Shown here: one piece after another, positions 8,756 through 17,674 of the stretch
Position numbering within the stretch: position 1 is the first letter of the stretch
Layout of the letters: each line of letters opens with the position of its first letter
Source: an uncultured Clostridia bacterium
GTDB lineage: Bacteria > Bacillota > Clostridia > TANB77 > CAG-465
Assembly (NCBI GenBank): GCA_934132895.1
Contig: CAKPAG010000013.1
Span: 1 to 30,866, forward strand
Length of the DNA stretch: 30,866 nt
Reading direction: 5' to 3'
Position numbers and translations under genes: made by a program
Notes under the pieces: model-generated
Database searches by the model: none
What the model was told of the DNA's origin: nothing
The model's input: only the letters and a program-made list of their open reading frames with translations

Positions 8756-9367
8756 TTAATCATAATTTTCTAACTCAAAATTAACATATACATTTCCTTC
8801 TTCGTCAATAACATAATCTGTAAGGTCAACGTAAGTTAATACTACTTGCGGATTTATTTTATAATATTTTACTCCAGAATCACTTAAAGCCACTTTACCT
8901 TTAAATTCATTTTTAGTTTCTTCTGACAAATTATTAAATGAAGCTGAGCTATATATAATATCATTTTCTTCCATAAGACAAACTTTTTCTTTTATGATGT
9001 CTTTTGAGTCCTTTGACTCATTCTCAGATTTTTCTTCTGCAATAGCTATATTAATAGTTGATTTAATTTCAGTTATATCTGAAGCAACACTAGCTATTCT
9101 AGCACTATTTAATATACTATATGCTCCATTTTGAACAACCCAAGCTGTAGTAAATAATATCATAAAACTAAAAATTATCCCTACAACAATTGCAATTGCT
9201 CCTATCACAACACCTGCAATTGATAAACCTTTATTCTTTTCATTCTTTTTTCTACATAATGCAAGTATAGAAAGTATAAGTCCTACAAGTGCAAGTACTG
9301 GGGCAAACCCAGGTATAAAAAACAAAACAAGTCCAAATAGTGCACATAAAAATCCTGCTATTTCCAT
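8756..9367 (-). CDS. DUF4190-type membrane protein
   Basis: The 203-residue protein opens with two hydrophobic hairpin segments (about residues 1-38 and 48-78) separated by a basic loop, rich in Gly, Ile and Leu, matching the DUF4190 pattern of small membrane proteins. A polar domain of about 120 residues follows and probably lies outside the membrane; it contains a Ser/Glu/Lys-rich stretch. Function is unknown. A strong AGGAGG site precedes the ATG. Its own promoter and a directional terminator make it a single-gene unit. Confidence 0.75.
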   Translation of the reverse strand: MEIAGFLCALFGLVLFFIPGFAPVLALVGLILSILALCRKKNEKNKGLSIAGVVIGAIAIVVGIIFSFMILFTTAWVVQNGAYSILNSARIASVASDITEIKSTINIAIAEEKSENESKDSKDIIKEKVCLMEENDIIYSSASFNNLSEETKNEFKGKVALSDSGVKYYKINPQVVLTYVDLTDYVIDEEGNVYVNFELENYD

Positions 9368-9396
9368 ATAAAATTCCTCCTTTAATTTATATTTAT

Positions 9397-9425
9397 ATTA
9401 TATTTTATATCATAACAAATTTCAA
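9397..9425 (-). promoter_or_regulatory. Sigma-A promoter of the DUF4190-type gene
   Basis: On the minus strand TTGAAA (9425-9420), a 17-bp spacer and TATAAT (9402-9397) lie 30 bases before the start codon. Confidence 0.78.
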
Positions 9426-9466
9426 GTGAAATAATGTGTATTATTAATTTTTTCTTTATTGCAAAA

Positions 9467-9493
9467 TTATCCGCCGAATATATCGACGGATAA
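9467..9493 (-). terminator. Terminator after the zinc-ribbon gene
   Basis: The 11-bp arms 9467-9477 and 9483-9493 pair with one G-U on the minus strand. The stem starts seven bases after the stop codon and is followed by a short T run. Confidence 0.82.
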
Positions 9494-9500
9494 CCTTTTA

Positions 9501-10565
9501 CTACTCAATAATTTCACCATATCCAATTATGGATTTTTTCACTTTTACCTGCTGTCCCACATTGAGATTACACCATACTTCATACTCAACAGAAAATTGC
9601 TTTAGTTCCTCTTTTTTATTTAAGGCAATAATATAATAATTTTCTGTTTTATTTAGTACTTTTTCATTTTGTTCTAACAATAGTTCTCCCCAATATGGAT
9701 TTTGATCTTCACCTTGCGTTATTATACTACGTTTATACATCCACTTATCAATTTCGTAATAATACTTGGTTAGATAAACTGGTTCATCCCTATAAACTGG
9801 CTCTTCATATTGTTCAGTTTCATAATATGTTTCGTAAATAGGTCTTTGAGCTGTAACTTCTTCAAAGTAGCCATTTCCTAGGTCCCTATATCCTGTCACA
9901 TATTCTTCATATCCAGAGATTACTTGCCTTTCTACTTGTCTTGTTTTGGTTTCGTAATGATCCAATACACTTTGGTAATGTGAGAATTCTAAATTAGAAG
10001 ATTTAAGCCTAGCATTTTCAGGAAGTGTCCAATCACTTTCTTCAACTGTTCTTAGCTCTTCAATTCCAATTTCTCTTTCCCACTTAAAACCATCTAAGGT
10101 AACTATTTCTGTCCTAGGAACAAATAAACAAATTATTCCACTTATCAAAATAATTGCAGATATAATGAAAAATAATATTTTTCTGTCTTTCTTAAAAAAG
10201 TTTTTATCATTACCCTTAAAAGAATTATTGTCATTCAATCCACTTTTATTTTCTGTTTCCTTTAATTTGCTACTTTCCTCTCTAGAAAAATAATCTAAAT
10301 TTTCATCTGTACGTTTTGAACCACATGAGATACATATGTCATCTTCATCAGAATTTAAACTATTACAATACGAACATATCCAATCGGGTTTCCGAATTAT
10401 ACTACTTTCTTCTTCCTCAGAAACATATTGAATTTCATTTGGCATATAAAACTTAGTATTTTCATCCCTTGGTCTTCCACAATTTGGACATTCCCGCACT
10501 CCACCTTTTATCATTTTTGTACCACAATACGGACAATCCCACAAGCCTTCAATTAATTTTCCCAT
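9501..10565 (-). CDS. Membrane-anchored double zinc-ribbon protein
   Basis: Two four-cysteine zinc-binding units sit at the cytosolic N-terminus: CPYCGTK...CPNCGRPR (about residues 11-33) and CSYCNSL...CISCGSKR (about residues 63-86, RanBP2-like spacing). A charged linker and one membrane helix (about residues 130-150) lead to a C-terminal region of about 200 residues, presumably outside the cell and rich in Tyr and Glu around EEPVYRDEPVYLTKYYYE. I do not know its function. The gene has its own promoter and terminator. It holds two of only three in-frame CGG codons that I found in intact genes here (10394-10392 and 10496-10494), which may hint at a different origin. Confidence 0.75.
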   Translation of the reverse strand: MGKLIEGLWDCPYCGTKMIKGGVRECPNCGRPRDENTKFYMPNEIQYVSEEEESSIIRKPDWICSYCNSLNSDEDDICISCGSKRTDENLDYFSREESSKLKETENKSGLNDNNSFKGNDKNFFKKDRKILFFIISAIILISGIICLFVPRTEIVTLDGFKWEREIGIEELRTVEESDWTLPENARLKSSNLEFSHYQSVLDHYETKTRQVERQVISGYEEYVTGYRDLGNGYFEEVTAQRPIYETYYETEQYEEPVYRDEPVYLTKYYYEIDKWMYKRSIITQGEDQNPYWGELLLEQNEKVLNKTENYYIIALNKKEELKQFSVEYEVWCNLNVGQQVKVKKSIIGYGEIIE

Positions 10566-10633
10566 AGCGTTATTTCCTTTCTAGTAATAAATTAATTTTC
10601 AAATGAATTGGTCTTTAATATTAATACACATTT

Positions 10634-10662
10634 ATTATATCATTTATAAAAATTATTGTCAA
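10634..10662 (-). promoter_or_regulatory. Sigma-A promoter of the zinc-ribbon gene
   Basis: On the minus strand TTGACA (10662-10657), a 17-bp spacer and TATAAT (10639-10634) lie just after the end of the ABC permease gene. The transcript has a 5' untranslated region of about 60 bases. Confidence 0.85.
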
Positions 10663-10675
10663 CATTCAGAGCTTT

Positions 10676-12940
10676 TTATAGCAGAGATATCGCCTTTTCT
10701 GTTATTAATAACATAACAATACACATTATAACTGAAAATATAAAAGTATAATCATAGAATATATATCTATATCTTTTTATTCCTTTTAACTCTTTTGCCA
10801 TTGCATCCTCTTTAGTTTCTTCTAAAATTTTAACTTTCCCCTTTTTCTTTATAATTTCGGAAATTGCAATTATAATCCCGATTATTATTACACTTAAATA
10901 AATTAGATTAATTATTCCTACTAAATATATATTTTTTTCAAATATTAATATAAGTGCCGCATATCCATTATTTAAGAGATGTACAGTTCCAGATGCAACT
11001 ATACTTTTTGTTTTTATTGCTATTACTGAAAGCACTATTCCCATTATGAAAGCAAATAGCATTTGTGATAAATTAAAATGTATTACTGAAAAAAGAAGTG
11101 ATGATGCTATAATTGCAAACTTTGTTCCATATTTTTTTGCAAAGTTTAGTACTGCCTTTCTTATATACAGCTCCTCAAATATTGCAGGAAGCACTGCTAT
11201 TTCTACAAAGAATAGTATTTTGCCTAAAATTGATTTGTCTTTAAACATATCAACCTTATCAATAATATCATAATTTAGTCCTAACTTTTCTAATATAATG
11301 CCTACTACTATTTGAACAATAAACACAATAGGTAAAGCTATAACCACACATTTTATAATATCTTTTAAGTTATTAAAATCTTTTTGCTTGTTCTTCTTTT
11401 CATCATCTTTTTTCTTTTCGGTATGAGCCATAACAAAAGCTGAAGGTATCAAAAGTGAAAGTATAAATACAATCATTTCTATAATTTTTTCTATTATTAG
11501 ATTATTTCCACCTATTGCTGCTAAAATAAATTTTGAAACATATGAAAGTATTAATTGCGAAAACACAAATAGTATAGCTGAAAAACCTATCACATACCCT
11601 ATTTTACTATACTCATATTTAAGAAGTTTTTCCTTTTCTTTAACCAATACATCTTTTTCATTAGATTTATCTTTTTTTATCTTTGTATAATCTAACACAC
11701 CATTTTTGAAAGCTATTGCACCATATTTTAAAACAACTATATTTGTAATTACAAGAAGTAAAAAAGAAATAATTATTTGCCATATTTTAGCTTGCCCAAG
11801 TATTACCATAGTTGGTATTAAATACATAGATATTATTGGTATACAAGAAAAAATATACGTAAATATTGAGGCTGCTTTTAAAGGTGATACTAAAAATGTT
11901 GATATGATATATATTACAACATTTAAAGTTATAAGTAAAATGGCAGCATTTGAAGCTTCATTTATATTATTTGTTTTTGATGAAAATATTGCCTGTATTA
12001 TACTTAACAAAAATATTGTAAGTATTAAAAATACTAGTGCTAATCCTAAGTATAAAACAAAATTTGCATCAAGTATACCGTTAAATGAGGAAACACCATT
12101 TATTCCAGTGCTTAAATCTATTTTTTGATTTACTAAACTTAAATTTAAATATGAATTAATAAGCATCGAAACAATTAAATACATGCACGTAAATATTACT
12201 TGTATAACAAAAGTAAAAATTATACTTAATATTTTAGCTACTAAATAATCTTTTGCTTCTACACTGGTAAGTACATATTCAATACTTTTATTTACTTTTT
12301 CTACTGATATATCATTTGCTATCTTTGAAAGTATCATCAAAAGTATAAAAAATATTACATAATTGCAAATAGATTGTAATGTATATTTTTTATCAGCGTT
12401 GCTACTTTCTACCCCAAGCATTATCCTATTTATATCTGGTGTATTATTTATTTTTTCATATTCTTCCTGATTTACGCCATACTTTTCAAAAAATTCATTT
12501 TTTCTTAAATTTTTTATATCATTTTGAATAATATCTATGTAATTTGAATTTACACCTTCATTTGATATAACTGTTACAGATATATCTTTTATACTTTCAT
12601 TTGAATTTTCAGTATTTTCTTTTAATAAAACAATAATATCTTCTTTTGAGACGTTATCTTTAGTATATTCTTTTTCCTCATATTCTCTTGTTACTTCAGT
12701 ATTTTCTATTTTAGTTAAATCTTCTTTTAAAGTTTCATACAATATATTTGTATCATCTTTTATAGTGATCTTTACTTTTTCATCAAAAGAGATATTGTTT
12801 TCATTTAATATTTCTTTAACTGTAGAAAAGTTAATAGCAATTAACATTGTAGCAAAAAACAATATATTAAGAACTACAAACCATTTGTTTTTTATATTTT
12901 TATTAACATTAAATTTTACTATATTAAAAATCTTATTCAT
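10676..12940 (-). CDS. ABC-2 permease (NatB-like) fused to a CPBP intramembrane protease
   Basis: The first 430 or so residues are an ABC-2 type permease: an N-terminal membrane helix (VVLNILFFATMLIAI), a large polar outer loop of about 140 residues, then a block of six or so helices. The C-terminal part carries the CPBP (Abi/CAAX-protease-like) signature: EELYIRK at residues 589-595, FSVIHFN with His near 621, and HLLNN near 654. CPBP members are predicted membrane metalloproteases. The start overlaps the end of the ATPase gene by 8 bases, so translation is coupled and the two should form one transporter, comparable to the Na+-exporting NatAB. The substrate is unknown. Such permease-protease fusions occur in other bacteria, so it is a known but uncommon layout. 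Confidence 0.85.
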   Translation of the reverse strand: MNKIFNIVKFNVNKNIKNKWFVVLNILFFATMLIAINFSTVKEILNENNISFDEKVKITIKDDTNILYETLKEDLTKIENTEVTREYEEKEYTKDNVSKEDIIVLLKENTENSNESIKDISVTVISNEGVNSNYIDIIQNDIKNLRKNEFFEKYGVNQEEYEKINNTPDINRIMLGVESSNADKKYTLQSICNYVIFFILLMILSKIANDISVEKVNKSIEYVLTSVEAKDYLVAKILSIIFTFVIQVIFTCMYLIVSMLINSYLNLSLVNQKIDLSTGINGVSSFNGILDANFVLYLGLALVFLILTIFLLSIIQAIFSSKTNNINEASNAAILLITLNVVIYIISTFLVSPLKAASIFTYIFSCIPIISMYLIPTMVILGQAKIWQIIISFLLLVITNIVVLKYGAIAFKNGVLDYTKIKKDKSNEKDVLVKEKEKLLKYEYSKIGYVIGFSAILFVFSQLILSYVSKFILAAIGGNNLIIEKIIEMIVFILSLLIPSAFVMAHTEKKKDDEKKNKQKDFNNLKDIIKCVVIALPIVFIVQIVVGIILEKLGLNYDIIDKVDMFKDKSILGKILFFVEIAVLPAIFEELYIRKAVLNFAKKYGTKFAIIASSLLFSVIHFNLSQMLFAFIMGIVLSVIAIKTKSIVASGTVHLLNNGYAALILIFEKNIYLVGIINLIYLSVIIIGIIIAISEIIKKKGKVKILEETKEDAMAKELKGIKRYRYIFYDYTFIFSVIMCIVMLLITEKAISLL

Positions 12941-13656
12941 GTTCTTTTTCTTCTACCCTTTCAATAAATATATCTTCCAAAGATATATTATCATTATACT
13001 TTTGTTTTATTACTTTTAATTCTCCCTTTAAAACTTCATTACCTTTATCGATTATCAAAATGTCATCGCAGATTTTATCCACTTGGTCCATTCTATGCGA
13101 AGAAAGTATAATTATTTTGTTTTCTTTTTTTAAATCTAATATGACGTTTTTTAATTCTTCAACACTTAAAGGGTCTAACCCTGAAAAAGGTTCATCAAGT
13201 ATTAAAAGTTCTGGATTATGCAAAAGAGAGATTATAACCTGAATTTTTTGTCTATTTCCTTTTGATAGGTCTTTTATTTTAGTATTCATATATTCTACTA
13301 TATCAAACTTTTCTAGCCATTTCAAAAGTTCATCTTTAGACTCTTTTTCAGTTAAATCTTTAAGTGCTCCATAATATATGCATTGTTCTAATACTGTATA
13401 TTGCAAATTCAAACTTCCCTCTTCTGGCACATATCCTATTTTGTTTGTAATACTTTTAGTTATCTTTTTATTATTTAATTCTACTGTTCCTTTATCAGGG
13501 TTAATTATTCCAAGAATTATTCTAAATATAGTTGATTTTCCTGCTCCATTTCTTCCGCAATAGTCCAAATATTTTTCCTTTTTCTACTTTAAATGAAATA
13601 TTATTTACAGCTTTTTTATTTCCAAAACTCTTTTCTAAACTTTTTACTTCTAACAT
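12933..13656 (-). CDS. ABC transporter ATPase (NatA-like), frame broken inside Walker A
   Basis: The motor subunit for the permease downstream. From an ATG at 13656 with AGAGGT upstream, the first frame encodes MLEVKSLEKSFG ... KGKIFGLL and would stop at 13522 after 44 residues. The rest lies one base over: GRNGAGKST, the switch region GYVPEEG, signature LSKGNRQK, Walker B LLILDEPFSGLDP and the H-loop LSSHRMDQ, ending at 12933. One extra C at about 13557 (TTG C GGA) separates GLL from GRNGAGKST; without it a normal ATPase of about 240 residues results. Everything downstream is intact with no stop codons, so the lesion is recent, corrected in translation, or a sequence error. It starts 10 bases after queA, in the same operon. 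Confidence 0.85.
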
Positions 13657-13666
13657 ATTTACCTCT

Positions 13667-14692
13667 TTATTTTATAAGCATACAATCACCAAAGCTAAAG
13701 AATCTATATTTTTCTTTTACAGCTTCGTTGTATGCATTCATTATATGATCTTTTCCTGCAAGTGCAGATACAAGCATTATAAGAGTAGATTCTGGCAAAT
13801 GAAAATTTGTAAGAAGTGCATCTATCATTTTAAATTTATATCCAGGATAAATAAATATTTTGGTTTCCTTTGCCATTTCATGAATTATTCCATTTTCATC
13901 TGTTGCACTTTCTAACACCCTACATGAAGTTGTTCCTACTGAATATACTTTGTTACCTCTTTTTTTAGTTTCATTTATTACATCACAAGCTTCCTTAGTT
14001 ATAATGAAATACTCACTATGCATTTCATGTGATTCTACATCGTCTACCTTTACTGGCCTAAATGTTCCAAGTCCAACATGTAAAGTTACATATACTATAT
14101 TTACTCCTTTTTCTTCTAATTTTTTTAGAATATCTTTAGTAAAATGTAATCCCGCAGTTGGAGCAGCAGCAGAACCTAAATGCTTGCTATATACAGTTTG
14201 GTATCTATCCTTGTCATCTAATTTTTCTGTTATATAAGGCGGAAGTGGCATAGTTCCAAGTTTGTCAAGTATTTCATTAAATATTCCATTATATGAAAAT
14301 TCAATTACTCTCTGTCCATCTTCTAAAATATCAATTACCTTAGCTTTTAGTAATTTTTCATCAAATATTATTTCTGTACCTATTTGTAATTTCTTACCAG
14401 GCTTTACAAGAGTTTGCCAAATATCTCCCTCACGTTGTTTTAAAAGAAGTACTTCTATCATTTCTTCTTTATCTTTTCTATGTCCAAAAAGTCTTGCTGG
14501 AAGAACTTTAGTATCATTTAAAACAATTGTATCTCCTTTATTTATGTACTCAATTATATTTTCAAAATGTTCATGTTTAATCTCACCTGTTGTTTTATTC
14601 AATACCATCATTCTTGATTTTTGTCTTTCTTTTAATGGCGTTTGAGCAATTAATTCGTGTGGTAAGTCATAATAAAAATCACTTGTTTTCAT
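13667..14692 (-). CDS. queA: S-adenosylmethionine:tRNA ribosyltransferase-isomerase
   Basis: Transfers and isomerises the ribosyl part of S-adenosylmethionine onto preQ1 in tRNA, giving epoxyqueuosine. The 341-residue length is normal. Typical segments are FYYDLPHELIAQTPLKERQ at the start, LNDTKVLPARLFG, the central AAPTAGLHFT, HVGLGTFRPV, and the C-terminal NFHLPESTLIMLVSA. It acts between Tgt and QueH, both encoded in this window. The ABC transporter pair follows with only a 10-base gap and must share its transcript. A TATAAT -10 lies at 14748-14743; no good -35 is visible. Confidence 0.97.
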   Translation of the reverse strand: MKTSDFYYDLPHELIAQTPLKERQKSRMMVLNKTTGEIKHEHFENIIEYINKGDTIVLNDTKVLPARLFGHRKDKEEMIEVLLLKQREGDIWQTLVKPGKKLQIGTEIIFDEKLLKAKVIDILEDGQRVIEFSYNGIFNEILDKLGTMPLPPYITEKLDDKDRYQTVYSKHLGSAAAPTAGLHFTKDILKKLEEKGVNIVYVTLHVGLGTFRPVKVDDVESHEMHSEYFIITKEACDVINETKKRGNKVYSVGTTSCRVLESATDENGIIHEMAKETKIFIYPGYKFKMIDALLTNFHLPESTLIMLVSALAGKDHIMNAYNEAVKEKYRFFSFGDCMLIK

Positions 14693-14751
14693 TTTCTATT
14701 TCCTTCTTTCTTCTTATTATTTTTTAAAAATTTACATTCTTAATTATATCA

Positions 14752-14797
14752 CAGAAAAAAAGAAAAATCTACCAATGTATTAAACACTGATAGATTT
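14752..14797 (-). terminator. Terminator after the ruvB-queH operon
   Basis: The 14-base arms 14765-14778 and 14784-14797 pair completely on the minus-strand transcript, using two wobbles, around a 5-base loop. A T-rich run follows. Confidence 0.87.
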
Positions 14798-14805
14798 TAA
14801 TTTCA

Positions 14806-15678
14806 TTATTTTATTACTGCACCAATTACCTCTTTAAATTCATTTTTTTCATATTCAAGAACACTATACTTTACTTCAAATTCTTTTGTTTCTTGCAAAA
14901 CTATTTCATTTGTTCCATCTAAATTTAAATCTGCTACAAACTTTAATGAATAAATTGGCCAATCAGCTGCATTTTCTTTATCTCTTACATAACTATATTT
15001 AACAAGTTTTGCTTTGTTCATATTATCTACGCATACTACTGCGCTATATACTCCTGTTGATTTCCCTACTTCATTTGTTGCAAATATAAGGGTAAAGTTT
15101 TCTCCTTGTGAAAGAGAAATATCATATACCTCAGTTATCTTAACAGAAGTATTAAATAACCTATATATTCCTAATGCTTTTTTTACCATTTTTATCTCAT
15201 TTTCAGTTACAGTCTGTCTTTTTTTGGCAGCTACATTCATTGCATTCGTATCACTTTTGGCTATTGCAAAATACTCATCTATCAAATTAGTATTAGTAAT
15301 TGCTGAGTATACTGTTTTACTGCTTGCTTGAGAAACAGATGTTAACTCATATTTTCCTTTTTTACCTGTTTTACTATATACATCTATCTCAAGATTTGAT
15401 TTATTTGTAGAATTCAAATAATACCTATCTGAGCTAACCCATTTTTTATCATATACTCCTCCAACAAGTACATTATCCATTATTATTGGTGTAGAGTTTT
15501 TAGCTACATCCTCTGATACAAATTTTGCATCTTCGTTGTATTTTTCATAAGTTATATTGTTATTTAAAAGAATATATACTAAAAGAGCCACACTCAACAC
15601 TAAAAAAGCCACTAAAAGTCCTATCAAAAATTTAAGTAATGTTCTTTTTTTACTACTATTCTTAGAATACTTTTTCAC
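14806..15678 (-). CDS. Membrane-anchored protein with a Ca-binding-like DxNxDGxxE motif
   Basis: A basic cytosolic start, one membrane helix (about residues 16-39) and an external domain of about 250 residues. Near the C-terminus, FVADLNLDGTNEIVLQE resembles the calcium-binding loop of FG-GAP/VCBS beta-propeller blades, but only one such loop is visible. I do not recognise the family. The stop of queH and the likely GTG start share one base (TAGTG), with GGTGG about 8 bases upstream; an in-frame GTG four codons earlier at 15690 sits too close to the ribosome site. It is the last gene of the ruvB operon and is followed by a terminator. No link to queuosine is evident beyond position. Confidence 0.68.
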   Translation of the reverse strand: MKKYSKNSSKKRTLLKFLIGLLVAFLVLSVALLVYILLNNNITYEKYNEDAKFVSEDVAKNSTPIIMDNVLVGGVYDKKWVSSDRYYLNSTNKSNLEIDVYSKTGKKGKYELTSVSQASSKTVYSAITNTNLIDEYFAIAKSDTNAMNVAAKKRQTVTENEIKMVKKALGIYRLFNTSVKITEVYDISLSQGENFTLIFATNEVGKSTGVYSAVVCVDNMNKAKLVKYSYVRDKENAADWPIYSLKFVADLNLDGTNEIVLQETKEFEVKYSVLEYEKNEFKEVIGAVIK

Positions 15679-16256
15679 TAATAATTCCACCTTCCATCAT
15701 CGAAAGAGAATACACAACCACAATATTTTTGCATATACAAACCATATTCTCTTGCTAGTTTCTGTCCTTCTCTAAAATGCTCTTTGTAATCCACATATAT
15801 GAATTTAACACCAAATTCTTCTTCTAATTTTTTTCCTGCTTTTTTTATCAATTCATGATTTTGATATGGGCTTATTGTAAGAGTAGTAGATACTATATCA
15901 AATCCATTTTCTTTTGCATATTCAAATGCTTTTTTTAGTCTCATATAATAGCAGTATTCACATCTTAAGTTATACTTTTTTCCTTTACCTACATTTTCTA
16001 CCACATACTTTATATAACCTTTTAAATCATATTCATCTATTACTACATGTTTTGTATTAGTCAAATTACAAAGTTCTTCAAAAGTTTTCTTTCGTCTTTC
16101 ATATTCTACTTTAGGATGAATATTAGGATTATAAAAACAAGCTGTGTAATCTACTTTTTCATATTCTCCATCAATTAAAAATCCATTTTCTCTTAAATCT
16201 TTTTCGATGTACGCAAAACATGGCCCGCAACACGCATGCATTAATAACCTTTTCAT
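15678..16256 (-). CDS. queH: Epoxyqueuosine reductase QueH
   Basis: Reduces epoxyqueuosine to queuosine in tRNA, the last step of the pathway, as a non-homologous replacement for QueG. The 192-residue protein has the family cysteine motifs: HACCGPC at residues 7-13, LRCEYCYYMRL mid-protein and YCGCVFS at the C-terminus, with VDYTACFYNPNIHPKVEYERR and TTLTISPYQNH between them. These cysteines hold the iron-sulfur cluster and a second metal site. It overlaps DUF1653 by 4 bases (ATGA) and the next gene by 1 base, so it sits in a tightly coupled operon with ruvB. Confidence 0.95.
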   Translation of the reverse strand: MKRLLMHACCGPCFAYIEKDLRENGFLIDGEYEKVDYTACFYNPNIHPKVEYERRKKTFEELCNLTNTKHVVIDEYDLKGYIKYVVENVGKGKKYNLRCEYCYYMRLKKAFEYAKENGFDIVSTTLTISPYQNHELIKKAGKKLEEEFGVKFIYVDYKEHFREGQKLAREYGLYMQKYCGCVFSFDDGRWNY

Positions 16257-16525
16257 TGCTTTTTCTCCTTATTTTCAGATGTTAATTCAAATCTATATTT
16301 TTTACCACATTTTTCTTGTAATTCTAATGGTAATTCCTCTAAAAACATATCTTTAGGTCTTGCCCAAACTGTTCCTTTTTTATATTCTCCATGTTCATAT
16401 AAACTTTTGTATATAACAAGGTTTTCCAGTGTTTCACTGTTAATTGCTTCGGCTATTACTTGATATTTCATTTTCTCATTTTTATAATGAGTGTATATAC
16501 CATTAATCTTTAATTCTCTTTTCAA
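16253..16525 (-). CDS. DUF1653 family protein
   Basis: A 90-residue soluble protein showing the DUF1653 pattern: GIYTHYKN near the start, then YQVIAEAINSETLENLVIYKSLYEHG and VWARPKDMFLEEL. The family's role is not established. AGGAG upstream fixes the ATG. It begins 14 bases after ruvB and overlaps queH by 4 bases, so all three are cotranscribed. Confidence 0.88.
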   Translation of the reverse strand: MKRELKINGIYTHYKNEKMKYQVIAEAINSETLENLVIYKSLYEHGEYKKGTVWARPKDMFLEELPLELQEKCGKKYRFELTSENKEKKQ

Positions 16526-16539
16526 AATTTACTCCTTAA

Positions 16540-17550
16540 TTACTCCTCTTTAAAATCTATACCCAAATGGTTATATGCAAGTTTAGTTGCCATTCTACCT
16601 CTAGGAGATCTAGTTAAAAAACCTATTTGCATAAGGTAAGGTTCGTATACGTCTTCAATTGTATCTCTATCTTCACCAATTGAAGCTGCAAGTGTATCAA
16701 GTCCTACTGGTCCTCCGCTAAACTTTGTAATAACTGTTTCTAACATTTCCCTATCTGTTTGGTCTAAGCCAAGTTCATCTATTTCTAGTCTATCCAATGC
16801 TTTTTTTGCAAGTTCATATGTTATCCTATTTAAATTATCTACTTCAGCAAAATCTCTTACTCTCTTTAAAAGTCTATTTGCTATTCTTGGTGTTCCTCTA
16901 CATCTTGAACCTATTTCTATTGCTGCATCTTCATCTATCTCTATATTTAAAAGACCAGCACTTCTTGAAATAATCTTAGCTAAGTTTTTTTCATTATATA
17001 GTTCTAATTTGTGAATAATACCAAATCTATCTCTTAATGGTGCAGAAAGCATACCTGCTTTAGTTGTTGCACCAACTAATGTAAATTTTGGTAAATCTAT
17101 CCTTATCGATCTTGCTGATGGTCCTTTACCAATTACTATATCTAGCACAAAATCTTCAAGTGCCGGATACAAAACTTCTTCTACCGATTTATTCAGTCTA
17201 TGTATTTCATCAATAAAAAGTATATCATTAGGCTGTAAATTTGTAAGGATTGCTGCTAAATCACCAGCTTTATCTATTGCAGGGCCAGATGTTACTTTTA
17301 TATTACTTCCCATCTCATTTGCTATAATCGTAGCAAGAGTTGTCTTTCCAAGACCTGGTGGTCCATATAGCAAAACATGGTCTAAGGCTTCTCCTCTATT
17401 TTTTGCTGCTTCAATATACACCTTCAAGTTCTTTTTTACTTTTTCCTGCCCTATATATTCATTAAAACTATCAGGACGTAAGGAAACATCCTCTACTATA
17501 TCTTCATCTTCCTCTATATATTCAGGAGATATAACTCTATCTTCAATCAC
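16540..17550 (-). CDS. ruvB: Holliday junction branch migration helicase RuvB
   Basis: AAA+ ring motor that drives branch migration of Holliday junctions with RuvA during recombination and repair. The 336 residues contain Walker A (YGPPGLGKTT), Walker B (LFIDEIHRL), sensor 1 (VGATTKAGML), the arginine finger region (PLRDRFG) and the C-terminal winged helix ending in RSPRGRMAT. The start is GTG with AGGGAG about 10 bases before it. RuvA and RuvC are not in the window; the gene begins its own operon. Confidence 0.97.
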   Translation of the reverse strand: MIEDRVISPEYIEEDEDIVEDVSLRPDSFNEYIGQEKVKKNLKVYIEAAKNRGEALDHVLLYGPPGLGKTTLATIIANEMGSNIKVTSGPAIDKAGDLAAILTNLQPNDILFIDEIHRLNKSVEEVLYPALEDFVLDIVIGKGPSARSIRIDLPKFTLVGATTKAGMLSAPLRDRFGIIHKLELYNEKNLAKIISRSAGLLNIEIDEDAAIEIGSRCRGTPRIANRLLKRVRDFAEVDNLNRITYELAKKALDRLEIDELGLDQTDREMLETVITKFSGGPVGLDTLAASIGEDRDTIEDVYEPYLMQIGFLTRSPRGRMATKLAYNHLGIDFKEE

Positions 17551-17577
17551 TTGTTTTTCACTCCCTTTTACTATTTA

Positions 17578-17606
17578 ATTATAACAAACAAAAGTTTTTA
17601 AGTCAA
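17578..17606 (-). promoter_or_regulatory. Sigma-A promoter of ruvB operon
   Basis: On the minus strand TTGACT (17606-17601), a 17-bp spacer and TATAAT (17583-17578) lie 28 bases before ruvB. Confidence 0.83.
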
Positions 17607-17611
17607 ATAAT

Positions 17612-17658
17612 TATAAAAAATATATAAAAAATGTGTGATAATTTCTTTCACACATTTT
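17612..17658 (-). terminator. Terminator after rsmE
   Basis: A perfect 11-bp stem (17628-17638 with 17648-17658) follows the rsmE stop. On the minus strand it is followed by a T-rich run that abuts the ruvB promoter. Confidence 0.83.
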
Positions 17659-17674
17659 GTTATATTTATTTTCA

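Noticed and set aside
12933..13568. Separate ATPase gene starting TTG at 13568 (MDYCGRNG...).
   Set aside because: This start removes the N-terminal beta strands and half of Walker A; the missing part lies in the neighbouring frame from 13656.
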